From Variovorax sp. WS11 (GTDB taxonomy: Bacteria > Pseudomonadota > Gammaproteobacteria > Burkholderiales > Burkholderiaceae_C): a stretch of DNA of 64,000 nt. Of this stretch, positions 33,039 to 41,955 are shown in pieces (position 1 is the first letter of the stretch; every line of letters begins with the position of its first letter). The stretch covers positions 248,001 through 312,000 of the forward strand of contig NZ_JAAGOW010000003.1 in NCBI RefSeq assembly GCF_010499245.1. Direction: 5' to 3'. A program made the translations under genes and the position numbers. The notes under the pieces are model-generated. The model was not told the DNA's origin. It worked only from the letters and a program-made list of their open reading frames with translations, and searched no databases.

Positions 33039-33078
33039 GTGCCGGCACTTGCGATAGTGCCGGCACGCACTACGCTGT
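33039..33078 (+). promoter_or_regulatory. Twin palindromes overlapping a candidate promoter
   Basis: The 10-base palindrome GTGCCGGCAC occurs twice, at 33039-33048 and 33057-33066, with 18-base periodicity. A TTGCGA -35-like hexamer lies between the copies (33049-33054), and TACGCT (33071-33076) follows after 16 bases. The second copy therefore sits in the promoter spacer, as expected for a repressor or MerR-type site. The gene controlled would be the DUF1428 protein at 33127. Confidence 0.45.
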
Positions 33079-33126
33079 CTTGACTGCCTTCCCCGTTTGC
33101 CTTCAACCCAGCCCAAGGAGATCTGC

Positions 33127-33486
33127 ATGGCTTACATCGACGGATATGTTCTTCCGGTCCCCAAGCGCAACATCGAGCAGTACCGCGAGATGGCCACCAA
33201 GGCGGGCAAGATCTGGCGCGAGCACGGCGCCCTCGAGTACCGCGAGTGCGTGGCCGACGATGTGAAGCCCGGCGAGGTGACGTCCTTCCCGCAGGCCGTG
33301 AACCTGAAGGAGGACGAGCTCGTCATCTTCTCGTACATCGTGTACGAATCGCGCGCGCACCGCGACGAGGTCAATGCCAAGGTGATGGGCGATCCGCGCC
33401 TGGCCGACATGATGGACCCCAAGACCTTGCCCTTCGACGGCAAGCGCATGTTCTGGGGCGGCTTCGACACGCTCGTCTCGCTCTGA
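33127..33486 (+). CDS. DUF1428-family protein
   Basis: The 119-residue protein is a DUF1428-type ferredoxin-like small protein: MAYIDGYVLPVPKRNIEQYR at the start, then YRECVADDVKPG and KRMFWGGFDTLVSL at the end. Family members are related in fold to antibiotic-biosynthesis-monooxygenase-like proteins, but their function is not known. AAGGAG precedes the ATG. It has its own candidate promoter with twin palindromes. Confidence 0.9.
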   Translation: MAYIDGYVLPVPKRNIEQYREMATKAGKIWREHGALEYRECVADDVKPGEVTSFPQAVNLKEDELVIFSYIVYESRAHRDEVNAKVMGDPRLADMMDPKTLPFDGKRMFWGGFDTLVSL

Positions 33487-33505
33487 GCTCGCGGGCGGCT
33501 CAAGC

Positions 33506-34435
33506 TCAGGCTTGGCCGGCCTGCGCCGCGATCCACGCCCACACGGCCCCTATCGCCGGCTCGCGCTCGCGGCCCCTGGCCGTGGCCAGGAAATAGCGGC
33601 CGGTGTCGAGCGCCGGGCCGAAGGGCTGCACCAGCGCGCCGCTGCGCAGCTCCTCGGCCGCGAGCGTGAGGCTCAGCAATGCGACGCCATGGCCCGCGAG
33701 CGTGGCGAACATCGCGTGCGTCTCGTCCGAGAAGCTGAGGCCCGCGGCCGCCGCGCGCGAGCGGGCTTTCGGCATGGCCAGGCCTGCTTCCGCGAACCAG
33801 CGCGGCCATCGCGCGGGCGCACTCGCGTTCGGCTGCCAGTCGCAATGGATCAGGCGGTGCTGCGGCAGGTCCCGCGCGCGCTTCAGGCCCAGCGCGGGGC
33901 TGCACAGGGGCGCATAGCGCTCGGCCATCAGCTCCGCCGTCGCGAGGCCGGGCCAGTCGCCCCGGCCGGAGCGGATCGCGAGGTCCGCGTCGCCGCGCGC
34001 CAGGTCGACCAGCGTATCGCTCGCATGCAGCCGAAGCTCGATGCCGGGGCAGGCGCTGCGAAAGGCCGCGATGCGCGGCAGCACCCACTTGGCGACGAAG
34101 GCGGTGTTGGCAGTGAGCGTGACCGTCTCGCCCTCGGCGCGCGCGCGCAAGGCCTGCACGCCAGCTTCGAGCGTGTCGAAGCCTTCGCGCAGCGCATGGA
34201 ACAGCCGCAGGCCCGCGGGCGTCAGCGCCAGCTGGCGCGTCAGGCGCCGGAACAGCGGCTGGCCCAGCGTGCTTTCGAGGCCGCGCACCTGGTGACTGAT
34301 GGCGGTGGGCGTGACCGAGAGCTCGGCTGCGGCGCGCTGAAAGCTGGCATGCGCCGCGGCGGCCTCGAAGGCCCGCAGCGCGGACAGGGGCGGCAGCCGG
34401 CGAGGCGGCCGAATGGGTGAGCTAAGTTCATTCAT
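33506..34435 (-). CDS. LysR-family transcriptional regulator (GcvA-like)
   Basis: The 309-residue regulator has the LysR helix-turn-helix at about residues 15-75 (LSALRAFEAAAAHASFQRAA; LSVTPTAISHQVRGLE) and the periplasmic-binding-like effector domain after residue 100 (TANTAFVAKWVLPRIAAF). The PPLSALRAFEAAA start and VTPTAISHQVR are typical of the GcvA subgroup. It is divergent from the azoreductase gene, whose promoter lies in the 124-base gap, so it likely controls that gene. Confidence 0.93.
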   Translation of the reverse strand: MNELSSPIRPPRRLPPLSALRAFEAAAAHASFQRAAAELSVTPTAISHQVRGLESTLGQPLFRRLTRQLALTPAGLRLFHALREGFDTLEAGVQALRARAEGETVTLTANTAFVAKWVLPRIAAFRSACPGIELRLHASDTLVDLARGDADLAIRSGRGDWPGLATAELMAERYAPLCSPALGLKRARDLPQHRLIHCDWQPNASAPARWPRWFAEAGLAMPKARSRAAAAGLSFSDETHAMFATLAGHGVALLSLTLAAEELRSGALVQPFGPALDTGRYFLATARGREREPAIGAVWAWIAAQAGQA

Positions 34436-34559
34436 CGAGGAGAAATCGTCATTTGCGGCGCAACGAAAGCAGCTCTAGATTCGATGCAGGCATGGGTGTC
34501 GCCCGAGGGTACGACACACAAGCCAGGTTCATCCATCGATTCCAAGGAAAGCCTTCTTC

Positions 34560-35258
34560 ATGAGCACGCTTTTGCACATCGACGCCAGCGCCCGGACAGG
34601 CCGCTCCGGCATCGACCCCCATGGTTCCCACACGCGCCGGCTGTCGGCGCGCTTCGTCGAGCGCTGGCGTGCGGCACGCCCGCAGGACCGCATCGACTAC
34701 CTCGACGTCGGCGCCCGGCCGCCATCGCACGTCACGGGCGCATGGATCCACGCCGCCTTCACGCCGCCGGACGCACGCGAGCCGTGGATGGGCGAGGCCC
34801 TGGCCGAGAGCGATCGTCTCGTCGACCAGCTGATCGCGGCCGACCTGATCGTGGTGGGCGTGCCGATGTACAACTTCGGCGTGCCCGCGCAGTTCAAGGC
34901 CTACATCGACAACATCGTGCGCGTGGGCCGCACCTTCGGCTTCGACCGTGCGCGCGGCGAGGTGCCGTACTGGCCGCTGCTGGTCGATGCGGGCAAACGC
35001 CTGGTGCTGCTGGGTTCGCGCGGCGACTTTGGCTACGGCGAGGGCGAGCGCATCGCGCATCTCAACCACACGGAGGCCAGCGTGCGCTCGGTGTTCGGCT
35101 ACATGGGCATCATGGAGGTGCACGAACTCGCGGTCGAGTACGACGAGTTCGGCGGCGAACTGCTGGCACAGTCGCTGGTGCAGGCCGAGCATGCCGTCGA
35201 TCGCCTGGTCGACCACCTCTCGGCCCGACATGTTCAATTCATCATGGAAAACGCATGA
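34560..35258 (+). CDS. FMN-dependent NADH:quinone/azo reductase (AzoR-like)
   Basis: The 232-residue flavodoxin-like enzyme reduces quinones or azo bonds with NAD(P)H. Landmarks are LLHIDASART at the phosphate loop and PMYNFGVPAQFKAYIDN from residue 102, the FMN-binding segment of AzoR. The GSRGDFGYGEGERIAHLN loop is usual too. It is divergent from a LysR regulator and overlaps the RidA-like gene by four bases. Confidence 0.92.
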   Translation: MSTLLHIDASARTGRSGIDPHGSHTRRLSARFVERWRAARPQDRIDYLDVGARPPSHVTGAWIHAAFTPPDAREPWMGEALAESDRLVDQLIAADLIVVGVPMYNFGVPAQFKAYIDNIVRVGRTFGFDRARGEVPYWPLLVDAGKRLVLLGSRGDFGYGEGERIAHLNHTEASVRSVFGYMGIMEVHELAVEYDEFGGELLAQSLVQAEHAVDRLVDHLSARHVQFIMENA

Positions 35259-35662
35259 CCTCTTTTCAACTCTTCAACCCGGCCGGCCTCTACGACCCGG
35301 GCCCCAATGGTTACTCGCACCTCGCGAACGTCCCGCCCGGACACCGGTTCGTGCTCGTGTCGGGGCAGGGCGGCGAGGCGACGGACGGGCAGCTGCCACC
35401 CGATTTCGAAACGCAGGTGCGGCAGGCCCTCTCGAACATGCGTGTCGCGCTCGCGTCCGTCGGAGCCGAGACCGGGGATGTGGCGCGGCTGCTGGTGCTG
35501 GTGGTGGACCACAACGAAGAGCGGCTGAAGGTGCTCGGAGCGGAACTCGACCGTGTCTGGGGCGATGCGCCGAAGCCGGCGTGCACGCTGGTGCCGGTGC
35601 CGCGGCTGGCGCTGGATGGGATGCTGTTCGAGGTCGAGGCGACGGCGGTGGTGCTTGCTTAG
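35255..35662 (+). CDS. RidA-family (YjgF/YER057c) protein, substrate arginine replaced
   Basis: The 135-residue protein has the chorismate-mutase-like fold of the Rid family (FVLVSGQGGEATDG; DVARLLVLVVDHN; LFEVEATAVV). In imine-deaminating RidA the sequence PARS carries the arginine that binds the substrate carboxylate. Here the aligned residues are PACT, with C110 in place of arginine, so it probably belongs to a subgroup that lacks standard 2-iminoacid deaminase activity. Translation is coupled to the azoreductase (ATGA). Confidence 0.88.
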   Translation: MTSFQLFNPAGLYDPGPNGYSHLANVPPGHRFVLVSGQGGEATDGQLPPDFETQVRQALSNMRVALASVGAETGDVARLLVLVVDHNEERLKVLGAELDRVWGDAPKPACTLVPVPRLALDGMLFEVEATAVVLA

Positions 35663-35673
35663 GGCCGAGCCGC

Positions 35674-36333
35674 TCACCGATACGACAACACCAACCCATG
35701 CACCAGCCGCGTCCACCCATCCAGCATCACGAACAGCAACAGCTTGAACGGCAATGAAATCGTCGTCGGCGCAATCATCGACATCCCCAGCGCGAGCAGC
35801 ACGGTGGCGACGATCAGGTCCACCACCACGAACACCAGGTAGATGATGAAGCCGATCTGGAAGGCCCGCGTCAGCTCGCTCAGCGTGAAGCTCGGCACCA
35901 GCACCATGAAGTCGTCGGCACGCAGCTGCTCGGCGCGCGCCTGCGGCCAGATGTTGGAGGCCGACTTCAGGAAGAACTGCCGCTCCCGCTCGTGCGTGTG
36001 CTTCTGCAAGAACTCCTTGAGCGGTGCCTTGGCCGCATCGATCACCGCCACGATGTCGTTGAGGCCCTCGCCCTTGGCGCCGAAGTTTCGATTGCGCAGC
36101 GCATCGCCCACGTCCATGCCCACCGGCGCCATGATGTAGACCGACAGGATGATCGCGATGCCGTTGAGCACCATGTTCGGGGGCGTCTGCTGCAGGCCCA
36201 GCGCGGTGCGCAGCAGGCCGAAGACGATCACCAGCTTGGTGTAGCTGGTCACCATCAGCGCCACGAAGGGCGCGACGCCGAAGGCGACGATCAGCGCGAC
36301 CAGCGTGAGGGGTTCGGGGAGTCCGCCCTGCAT
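35674..36333 (-). CDS. sctR: Type III secretion export-apparatus protein SctR
   Basis: The 219-residue inner-membrane protein forms most of the SctRST export gate. Four hydrophobic segments are visible, with the family signature SYTKLVIVFGLLRTALGLQQTPPN (here the TSYTKLVIVF and PPNMVLNGIA parts) and the C-terminal ISLPFKLLLFVMLDGW. It follows sctQ by 17 bases on the minus strand. It is unusual that sctS is not next to it; sctS lies on the other strand after sctV. Confidence 0.95.
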   Translation of the reverse strand: MQGGLPEPLTLVALIVAFGVAPFVALMVTSYTKLVIVFGLLRTALGLQQTPPNMVLNGIAIILSVYIMAPVGMDVGDALRNRNFGAKGEGLNDIVAVIDAAKAPLKEFLQKHTHERERQFFLKSASNIWPQARAEQLRADDFMVLVPSFTLSELTRAFQIGFIIYLVFVVVDLIVATVLLALGMSMIAPTTISLPFKLLLFVMLDGWTRLVHGLVLSYR

Positions 36334-36350
36334 CTTTGCCGCCCGCCCGC

Positions 36351-37430
36351 TCAGACTTCGCCGGGCGCGAACTCCGACACGCGCACCCCCAGCCGGTCGC
36401 CCACCGCCACCAGGTAGCCCTTGCCCAGCACATTGCCGTGCGCCAGGATGCGCACCGGGCTGCGGTTGAGCGGCTGGCCGAGCTCGAACACGTGGCCGGC
36501 GCGGATGCTCTTCAATTCGCCGAGCGACAGCGACAGCTCGCCGACCTCGAAGCGCAGCGTGACCTCCAGCGCATCGAGCCGGTCGATCGGCAGGTTGACG
36601 CTGGCATCAGCGGCGGTCGGGGCGGGAGTGTCTGGCTTCATGGCGCTGTCTTTGGTTTGCTGAACGGTGATGCGCGAGCCCTCGGCAAAGGCCGTGAGCT
36701 GCCGGCCCGCCGGCCCGCCGAGCGCGGCCGTGACCACGATCGCGGCGCCCGAGGAGCTCCATTGCTCGATGCCGACGATGTCGCCGGGGCGGATGCTGTT
36801 GATCTCGCGCAGCTGGATCGGCGTGCCGCCGATCACGAAATGGACGGGTAGCCGCAGCGCATCGAAGGCGGCGCCCGGCCGTACCGCGTGCCGCTCGGCA
36901 TCGGCCGGCACCAGGGCATCGAGCGTCGCGCCATCGTCGAACTGGACGAAGCCGCGCAAGACCGCGCCGCCCTCGGCCGCGGTGGCGACGAAGAAGGCCG
37001 CGCGTTCCGGATCGCAGGTCGGCGCAACGGCATCGCCGCCCTCCGGCGGCTGCCATTCGAAGTGCAGGCGCAACGCCTTCTCCAGCGCATCGGCCACCGG
37101 ATGCAGCGCATCGGCCAGCAGGATGTAGCGCAGCTCGCGCGGCAGCAGCTCGAGGCGGCGCTCGCCCAGCAGCGCCTGAAGGCTCGGTGCATCCAGCCCC
37201 AGGTGGCCCGCGTGCGCACCGAGCTTGAATCGATAGCTCTCGCGCACCGCAGGCACCGGCCCCGCGTCGTGCCGCCACGCGAGGCGATAGCGCACGTCGC
37301 GCGCCACCAGCTCGCGCGGCGGCGCCGCGCCGTACAAGCGGTTGAGCGCACGCACGTTCGCAGGCTCGGCCCGCGGCAGCGCGCGCGCCTCGCCGAGCGC
37401 GGTCACCGGCTCAGCGGCCTGCGCGGGCAT
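36351..37430 (-). CDS. sctQ: Type III secretion C-ring/sorting-platform protein SctQ
   Basis: The 359-residue product is the cytoplasmic sorting-platform protein (YscQ/HrcQ; FliM/FliN relative). The last 75 residues form a SpoA domain (LEVTLRFEVGELSLSLGELK; VAVGDRLGVRVSEF), and a first SpoA-like domain lies at about 185-260 (INSIRPGDIVGIEQW). The N-terminal half is poorly conserved, as usual. HrcQ is one chain here rather than split into QA and QB. It opens the short minus-strand sctQ-sctR operon, divergent from sctV. Confidence 0.9.
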   Translation of the reverse strand: MPAQAAEPVTALGEARALPRAEPANVRALNRLYGAAPPRELVARDVRYRLAWRHDAGPVPAVRESYRFKLGAHAGHLGLDAPSLQALLGERRLELLPRELRYILLADALHPVADALEKALRLHFEWQPPEGGDAVAPTCDPERAAFFVATAAEGGAVLRGFVQFDDGATLDALVPADAERHAVRPGAAFDALRLPVHFVIGGTPIQLREINSIRPGDIVGIEQWSSSGAAIVVTAALGGPAGRQLTAFAEGSRITVQQTKDSAMKPDTPAPTAADASVNLPIDRLDALEVTLRFEVGELSLSLGELKSIRAGHVFELGQPLNRSPVRILAHGNVLGKGYLVAVGDRLGVRVSEFAPGEV

Positions 37431-37543
37431 GCGTGCTTTCGTTGAACAAATCGCTGGGTCCTGTCACTGTCCACATTCCGCGCGGGCAGCGGGCCGCTGT
37501 CGCATTGCGGCGCAGCTTAGCGAAAGCAAACGGGCGCAGGTAG

Positions 37544-37557
37544 TACGCAAATGCGTA
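37544..37557. promoter_or_regulatory. Palindrome TACGCA-AA-TGCGTA in the sctQ/sctV divergent gap
   Basis: A 14-base dyad with six-base arms lies in the 287-base gap between the two divergent T3SS operons, 114 bases upstream of the sctQ start. Its place between the operons makes it a candidate activator or repressor site. No PIP box or HrpL box was seen in the gap. Confidence 0.4.
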
Positions 37558-37641
37558 GTGCCATCCATGCGACAGGCGTGCGGATTCCTACGAGAACTCG
37601 TGGTTGCCGTAAACAGAGGCTGCCACTTAGAGTGCGCCGCG

Positions 37642-37659
37642 ACGTGATCTTTTTCACGT
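37642..37659. promoter_or_regulatory. Inverted repeat ACGTGA-N6-TCACGT upstream of sctV
   Basis: A perfect six-base dyad with a T-rich spacer lies 59 bases before the sctV start chosen here. CRP/FNR-type and MarR-type sites can look like this (TGA...TCA core with six bases between), so a cAMP- or redox-type regulator of the T3SS is possible. This rests on pattern only. Confidence 0.4.
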
Positions 37660-37717
37660 TCGAGGCCGGCGCGTGGCGCCGGTCCGCAAGGCCAGCAAAC
37701 TCCAACAGCAACACAAC

Positions 37718-39790
37718 ATGGCGAGTCCCGCCCGATCCTTGCAGCCGTACCGCGGCAGCCTGCGCGACCTGTTCGCGAGCGCTGGCCGCTACAACGATCT
37801 GCTGCTCGCGGGCCTGCTGGTGGTGGTGGTGGCGCTCTTCGTGCTTCCGCTGCCGACGCCGCTCCTGGACCTGCTGATCGCGAGCAACCTGGCGATCAGC
37901 CTGGTGCTGCTGATCGTGGCGATGTACGTGCCCTCGGCGCTGTCGCTCTCCACCTTTCCCTCGCTGCTGCTCTTCACCACGCTGTTCCGGCTGGCGCTCA
38001 ACATCGCCTCCACCAAGCTGATCCTGCTGCAGGCCAATGCCGGCCACATCATCGACACCTTCGGCAAGCTGATCGTCGGCAACAACGTGGTGGTCGGCGG
38101 CGTGGTCTTCCTGATCATCGCCATCGTCCAGTTCATCGTGATCGCCAAGGGCTCGGAGCGCGTGGCCGAGGTGGCGGCGCGCTTCGCGCTGGACGCGATG
38201 CCGGGCAAGCAGATGAGCATCGATGCCGACGTGCGCGCCGGCGTGCTCTCCTCGGCCCAGGCGCAGAAGCGGCGCCAGGTGCTGGAGCAGGAATGCCAGC
38301 TGCACGGCGCGATGGACGGCGCGATGAAGTTCGTCAAGGGCGACGCCATCGCGAGCATCGTGATCGCGCTGGTCAACATCCTCGCGGGCATCGCCATCGG
38401 CACGCTGATGCACGAGATGACGCTTTCCGGCGCGCTGCAGCGCTACGCCATCCTCACGGTGGGCGACGGCATGGTCTCGCAGATCCCGTCGCTGCTGGTC
38501 TCGATCGCCGCCGGCATCGTGATCACCCGCGTGGGGAGTGGCGAGCGCCGCGATGCGCAGCTGGCCAGCCAGATCGGCGAGCAGCTGATGGCGCATCCGC
38601 GCGCGCTGATCATCGCGGGCCTCGCCGTGGCCAGCTTCCTGGTGGTGCCGGGCTTTCCCAAGTGGGTGTTCGGCCTGCTGGCGGCGGTGATCATCGGCCT
38701 GGGTTTCGCGATGCGCAGCGTGCGCGAGCGGCGGCGCACGCCGGGCTGGATCTCGCACCGCGAAGGCGTGGCCGAGGAGGAGGGCGAGAGCGGCCATGCA
38801 ATCGCCTCGCCGCTGGCCGTGCGGCTGTCCGACACGCTGCGCGGCTCGGTCGACCGCCATGCGCTCGACCAGCAGCTTGCCGGCGTGAAGACCGCCGTCG
38901 AGTCCGACCTGGGCCCTGTGTTCCCGCGCCTGCAGCTGGCCCATGCGGCCGGCCTGCCCGAGCACGGCTATCAGGTGCTGGTGCATGACGTGGTGGTATC
39001 CGAAGGTTTGCTCCAGCCGGGCTGGCAGTTGCTCGACCCGGCCGAGGCCACCACGCCGCCCGCAGGCGCGCAGGTGGCCGAACCCTTCGGCCCCTTCGCG
39101 CGCGTGGTGTGGGTGCAGGGCGCGCAGCCCGGCCTGCGGACCTGGGAGGCGGAGGAGGTGGTGGGCCTGCACGTCGACCATGCGGTGCGCCGCAACGTGC
39201 GCGAGCTGATCGGCCTGCAGGAAGTGCAGCGCCTGCTGCATTCGGTGCAGCGCGATGCGCCCGAGCTCGCGGCCGAGGTGGCGCGCGTGGCCTCGCCGCA
39301 GCGCATCGCCGAGGTGCTGCGCCGGCTGCTGCAGGAGGGCATCCCGATCCGCAACCTGCACGCCATCTTCGAATGCCTGGCGATCTGGGCGCCCAAAGAG
39401 CAGGACTCGATCGCGCTGACCGAGCTGGTGCGCATCCACCTCGGCCGCTACATCACCAGCCGCTACGTGGGCCCGAGCCGCCAGCTCGAGGCCATCCTCT
39501 TCGAGTCCAGCCTGCTCGAGCGCGTGCAGAACGCGGTCGAGCGCTCGCCGCGCGGCAACCTGCTGCTGCTGAGCCCGGCCGTGACGCAGGACATCCGCGA
39601 GCAGGTGCGCCGCATCCTCGGCTCGACCGCCAACCGCGTGGTGGCCATCGCGTCTTCCGACGTGCGCCGCTACGTCAAGACCCTGATCGAGCCGGTCGCG
39701 CCCCAGCTTCCGGTGCTGTCCTATCAGGAAGTCGACGAAGACGTGGCCCTGCAGCCGGTGGGCTGGGTCACCAACCCGCAAGCCCATTGA
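37718..39790 (+). CDS. sctV: Type III secretion export-apparatus protein SctV
   Basis: The 690-residue protein forms the nonameric export gate. The N-terminal half is a bundle of about eight hydrophobic helices containing the FHIPEP-family core (TLFRLALNIASTKLILLQ; ERVAEVAARFALDAMPGKQM; VKGDAIASIVIALVNILAGI). The C-terminal cytoplasmic domain begins near residue 370 and ends at QPVGWVTNPQAH. The chosen ATG gives MASPARSLQPY; a GTG 45 bases upstream is an alternative. Neither has a good ribosome site. Confidence 0.95.
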   Translation: MASPARSLQPYRGSLRDLFASAGRYNDLLLAGLLVVVVALFVLPLPTPLLDLLIASNLAISLVLLIVAMYVPSALSLSTFPSLLLFTTLFRLALNIASTKLILLQANAGHIIDTFGKLIVGNNVVVGGVVFLIIAIVQFIVIAKGSERVAEVAARFALDAMPGKQMSIDADVRAGVLSSAQAQKRRQVLEQECQLHGAMDGAMKFVKGDAIASIVIALVNILAGIAIGTLMHEMTLSGALQRYAILTVGDGMVSQIPSLLVSIAAGIVITRVGSGERRDAQLASQIGEQLMAHPRALIIAGLAVASFLVVPGFPKWVFGLLAAVIIGLGFAMRSVRERRRTPGWISHREGVAEEEGESGHAIASPLAVRLSDTLRGSVDRHALDQQLAGVKTAVESDLGPVFPRLQLAHAAGLPEHGYQVLVHDVVVSEGLLQPGWQLLDPAEATTPPAGAQVAEPFGPFARVVWVQGAQPGLRTWEAEEVVGLHVDHAVRRNVRELIGLQEVQRLLHSVQRDAPELAAEVARVASPQRIAEVLRRLLQEGIPIRNLHAIFECLAIWAPKEQDSIALTELVRIHLGRYITSRYVGPSRQLEAILFESSLLERVQNAVERSPRGNLLLLSPAVTQDIREQVRRILGSTANRVVAIASSDVRRYVKTLIEPVAPQLPVLSYQEVDEDVALQPVGWVTNPQAH

Positions 39791-39833
39791 TCGATGAACC
39801 GCCCCCTGCGCACAGAGCGAACCCACCAGCCCC

Positions 39834-40100
39834 ATGACACCGCAGAACATCCTGGACATCACCCGCGAGGGCCTGCTGCTCGTGCTCTGGATCTCGCTGC
39901 CGGTGGTGGTGGTGGCCACCGTCACCGCGCTGGTGGTGGCGGTGCTGCAGGCGGTGACGCAGGTGCAGGACCAGAGCATCGGCCAGTCGATCCGGATGAT
40001 CGCGGTGATGGTCGCCATCATCGCCACCGCCGGCTGGCTGGGCCGCGACGTGATGCGCTTCGCCGAGCGTGCCTTCCACACGCTCACTTCATTGCCGTGA
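39834..40100 (+). CDS. sctS: Type III secretion export-apparatus protein SctS
   Basis: The 88-residue protein has two long hydrophobic helices, the small gate subunit that packs against SctR. Typical landmarks are LPVVVVATVTALVVAVLQAV followed by TQVQDQSIGQSIRMIAV. It lies 43 bases after sctV and overlaps the sctC start (GTGA). It is separated from sctR, which is on the opposite strand; in most clusters the two genes are adjacent. Confidence 0.94.
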   Translation: MTPQNILDITREGLLLVLWISLPVVVVATVTALVVAVLQAVTQVQDQSIGQSIRMIAVMVAIIATAGWLGRDVMRFAERAFHTLTSLP

Positions 40101-41950
40101 GCTGGGCCATGGTCGTCATGCCCATACGCAAGGCCCGCAGGGCCGGGCAGCATGCCTGGCTGCTGCTGGGCCTGGCCACGCTGCTGCTCGCCGCCGCGCA
40201 GCCCGCTTCGGCGGCCGAGCTGCGCTGGAGCAGCAACCGGCCCTTCCAGATCGTCGCCAACGAGAAGCCGATGCCCGACTTCCTGCGCGAGCTCGCCTCC
40301 TCGCAGAACATCACGGCGGTGATCGATCCGAAGGTGAGCGGCGTGATCAGCGGCAAGTTCTCGGGGCCGGCGCAGCACATCCTCAACAGCGTGTGTGCGG
40401 TCAACGGGCTGACCTGGTACTACGACGGCGCCTTCCTCTACATCGACCTGGCGGCCGACTCGCGCAGCGACGTGCTGCCGATTGCGCCCGAGAACGCCAG
40501 CCGCATCGCCGAGACGCTGGTGCGCCTGCGCATCTCCGACGAGCGCTATCCGCTGTCGATCAGCGAGAGCGATGCCAGCGTGCATGTGACCGGGCCCAAG
40601 CGCTATGTCGAGATGGTGCGCCAGGCGGTCAAGCTCGCCGACCAGCGCAGCGCGCTGGCCGATGGCGCGGAGATCCGGCTGTTCCCGCTGAAGTACGCCT
40701 GGGCCGCCGACTTCAAGATCAACCGCTCGGGCAAAGAGACCGTCATCCCCGGCGTGGCCAACGTGCTGCGCAGCCTCTACGGCCGCAACGGCAACGCGCC
40801 CGGCAGCAGCGCCGGCCGCGGGCCCAGCGCGCCTTTCTCGGTCGGACCCAACCGCCAGATCAAGCTGCGCAGCGGCGAGTCGATCAACGCGCCCAAGATC
40901 GAGATGCCGGGCGTGGGGCCGGCGAGCGCAGACGCAGGCGGCGCGAGCATGCCGGCCGCCTTCGGCAACGAGCTGCCCCAGTTCCAGGCCGACACCCGCA
41001 TGAACGCGGTGCTGGTGCGCGACACGCCCGAGCGCATGGGCCAGTACCAGCGCCTCATCGAATCGATGGACGTGCGCCCGCGGCTGATCGAGATCGAAGT
41101 GACGATCATGGACATCAGCTCCGACACCCTGAGCAGCCTGGGCATCGACTGGCGCCTGCACGGCCGCCACGGCGACTTCCAGACCGGCCGCGGCGATCGC
41201 GGCCCGCTGACCTGGGACAGCGCGACCTCCGAGGCCGGCCAGATCGGCGGCTTCAACGCCAGCGGCCAGCCGGTGACGCCGCTGGGCAGCATGCTCACCG
41301 CCGCCATCGGCAACAGTGCGCGCAACTACCTGCTGGCCCGCGTCACGGCGCTGGCCACCAACGGCGACGCCAACTTCGTCGCGCGGCCCAAGGTGATGAC
41401 GCTGGACAACACCGAGGCCGTGCTCGAGAACCTGAGCGAGTTCTACGTGCGCGTCGACGGCTTCCAGGACGCGGGCCTCTTCAGCATCACCGCAGGCACC
41501 GCGGTGCGCGTGACGCCGCTGATCATCGAGGAGAAGAGCGGCCGCGGCGTGATGATGTCCATCGACATCGTGGACGGCGACCTCAGCAGCCAGGCCGTGG
41601 ACCGTATCCCGATCGTGCGACGCCGCACCGTCAATACGCAGGCGCTGGTGGACGAGGGCGCGAGCCTGCTGATCGCCGGCTATTCGTCGGAAGAGCGCAC
41701 CAACGCGACCACCGGCGTGCCGGTGCTCAAAGACATCCCGGGCGTCGGCAACCTCTTCAAGTACAGCGACAAGAAGCAGATCAACATGGAGCGCTTCTAC
41801 CTGCTGACCCCGCGCCTGGTGGTGCCGGGCTCCGCGGCTTCGGCGCCGGTGCTGCCGCTGGGGCCCATCTCGACGCCCGCGCCCGCGCCGGCGCCCAAGA
41901 CCACGCCCGTGTCGATGACGACGCCGACGGCGGCGACGCCCGGAGAGTGA
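40097..41950 (+). CDS. sctC: Type III secretion outer-membrane secretin SctC
   Basis: The 617-residue secretin forms the outer-membrane ring. A signal peptide ends near residue 40 (QPASAA). Periplasmic N0/N1/N3-type domains follow (FLRELASSQNITAVIDPKVS; DTRMNAVLVRDTPERM). The beta-barrel region includes VARPKVMTLDNTEAVLEN and the secretin signature GVPVLKDIPGVGNLFKY. The C-terminus is a proline/threonine-rich tail. The GTG at 40097 overlaps the sctS stop; ATG at 40109 or 40118 are alternatives. No pilotin gene is visible nearby. Confidence 0.93.
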   Translation: MSWAMVVMPIRKARRAGQHAWLLLGLATLLLAAAQPASAAELRWSSNRPFQIVANEKPMPDFLRELASSQNITAVIDPKVSGVISGKFSGPAQHILNSVCAVNGLTWYYDGAFLYIDLAADSRSDVLPIAPENASRIAETLVRLRISDERYPLSISESDASVHVTGPKRYVEMVRQAVKLADQRSALADGAEIRLFPLKYAWAADFKINRSGKETVIPGVANVLRSLYGRNGNAPGSSAGRGPSAPFSVGPNRQIKLRSGESINAPKIEMPGVGPASADAGGASMPAAFGNELPQFQADTRMNAVLVRDTPERMGQYQRLIESMDVRPRLIEIEVTIMDISSDTLSSLGIDWRLHGRHGDFQTGRGDRGPLTWDSATSEAGQIGGFNASGQPVTPLGSMLTAAIGNSARNYLLARVTALATNGDANFVARPKVMTLDNTEAVLENLSEFYVRVDGFQDAGLFSITAGTAVRVTPLIIEEKSGRGVMMSIDIVDGDLSSQAVDRIPIVRRRTVNTQALVDEGASLLIAGYSSEERTNATTGVPVLKDIPGVGNLFKYSDKKQINMERFYLLTPRLVVPGSAASAPVLPLGPISTPAPAPAPKTTPVSMTTPTAATPGE

Positions 41951-41955
41951 CGGCG

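Noticed and set aside
37431..37717. PIP box or HrpL (hrp) box upstream of T3SS operons
   Set aside because: No TTCG direct repeat with correct spacing and no GGAACC...CCAC pair found on either strand.
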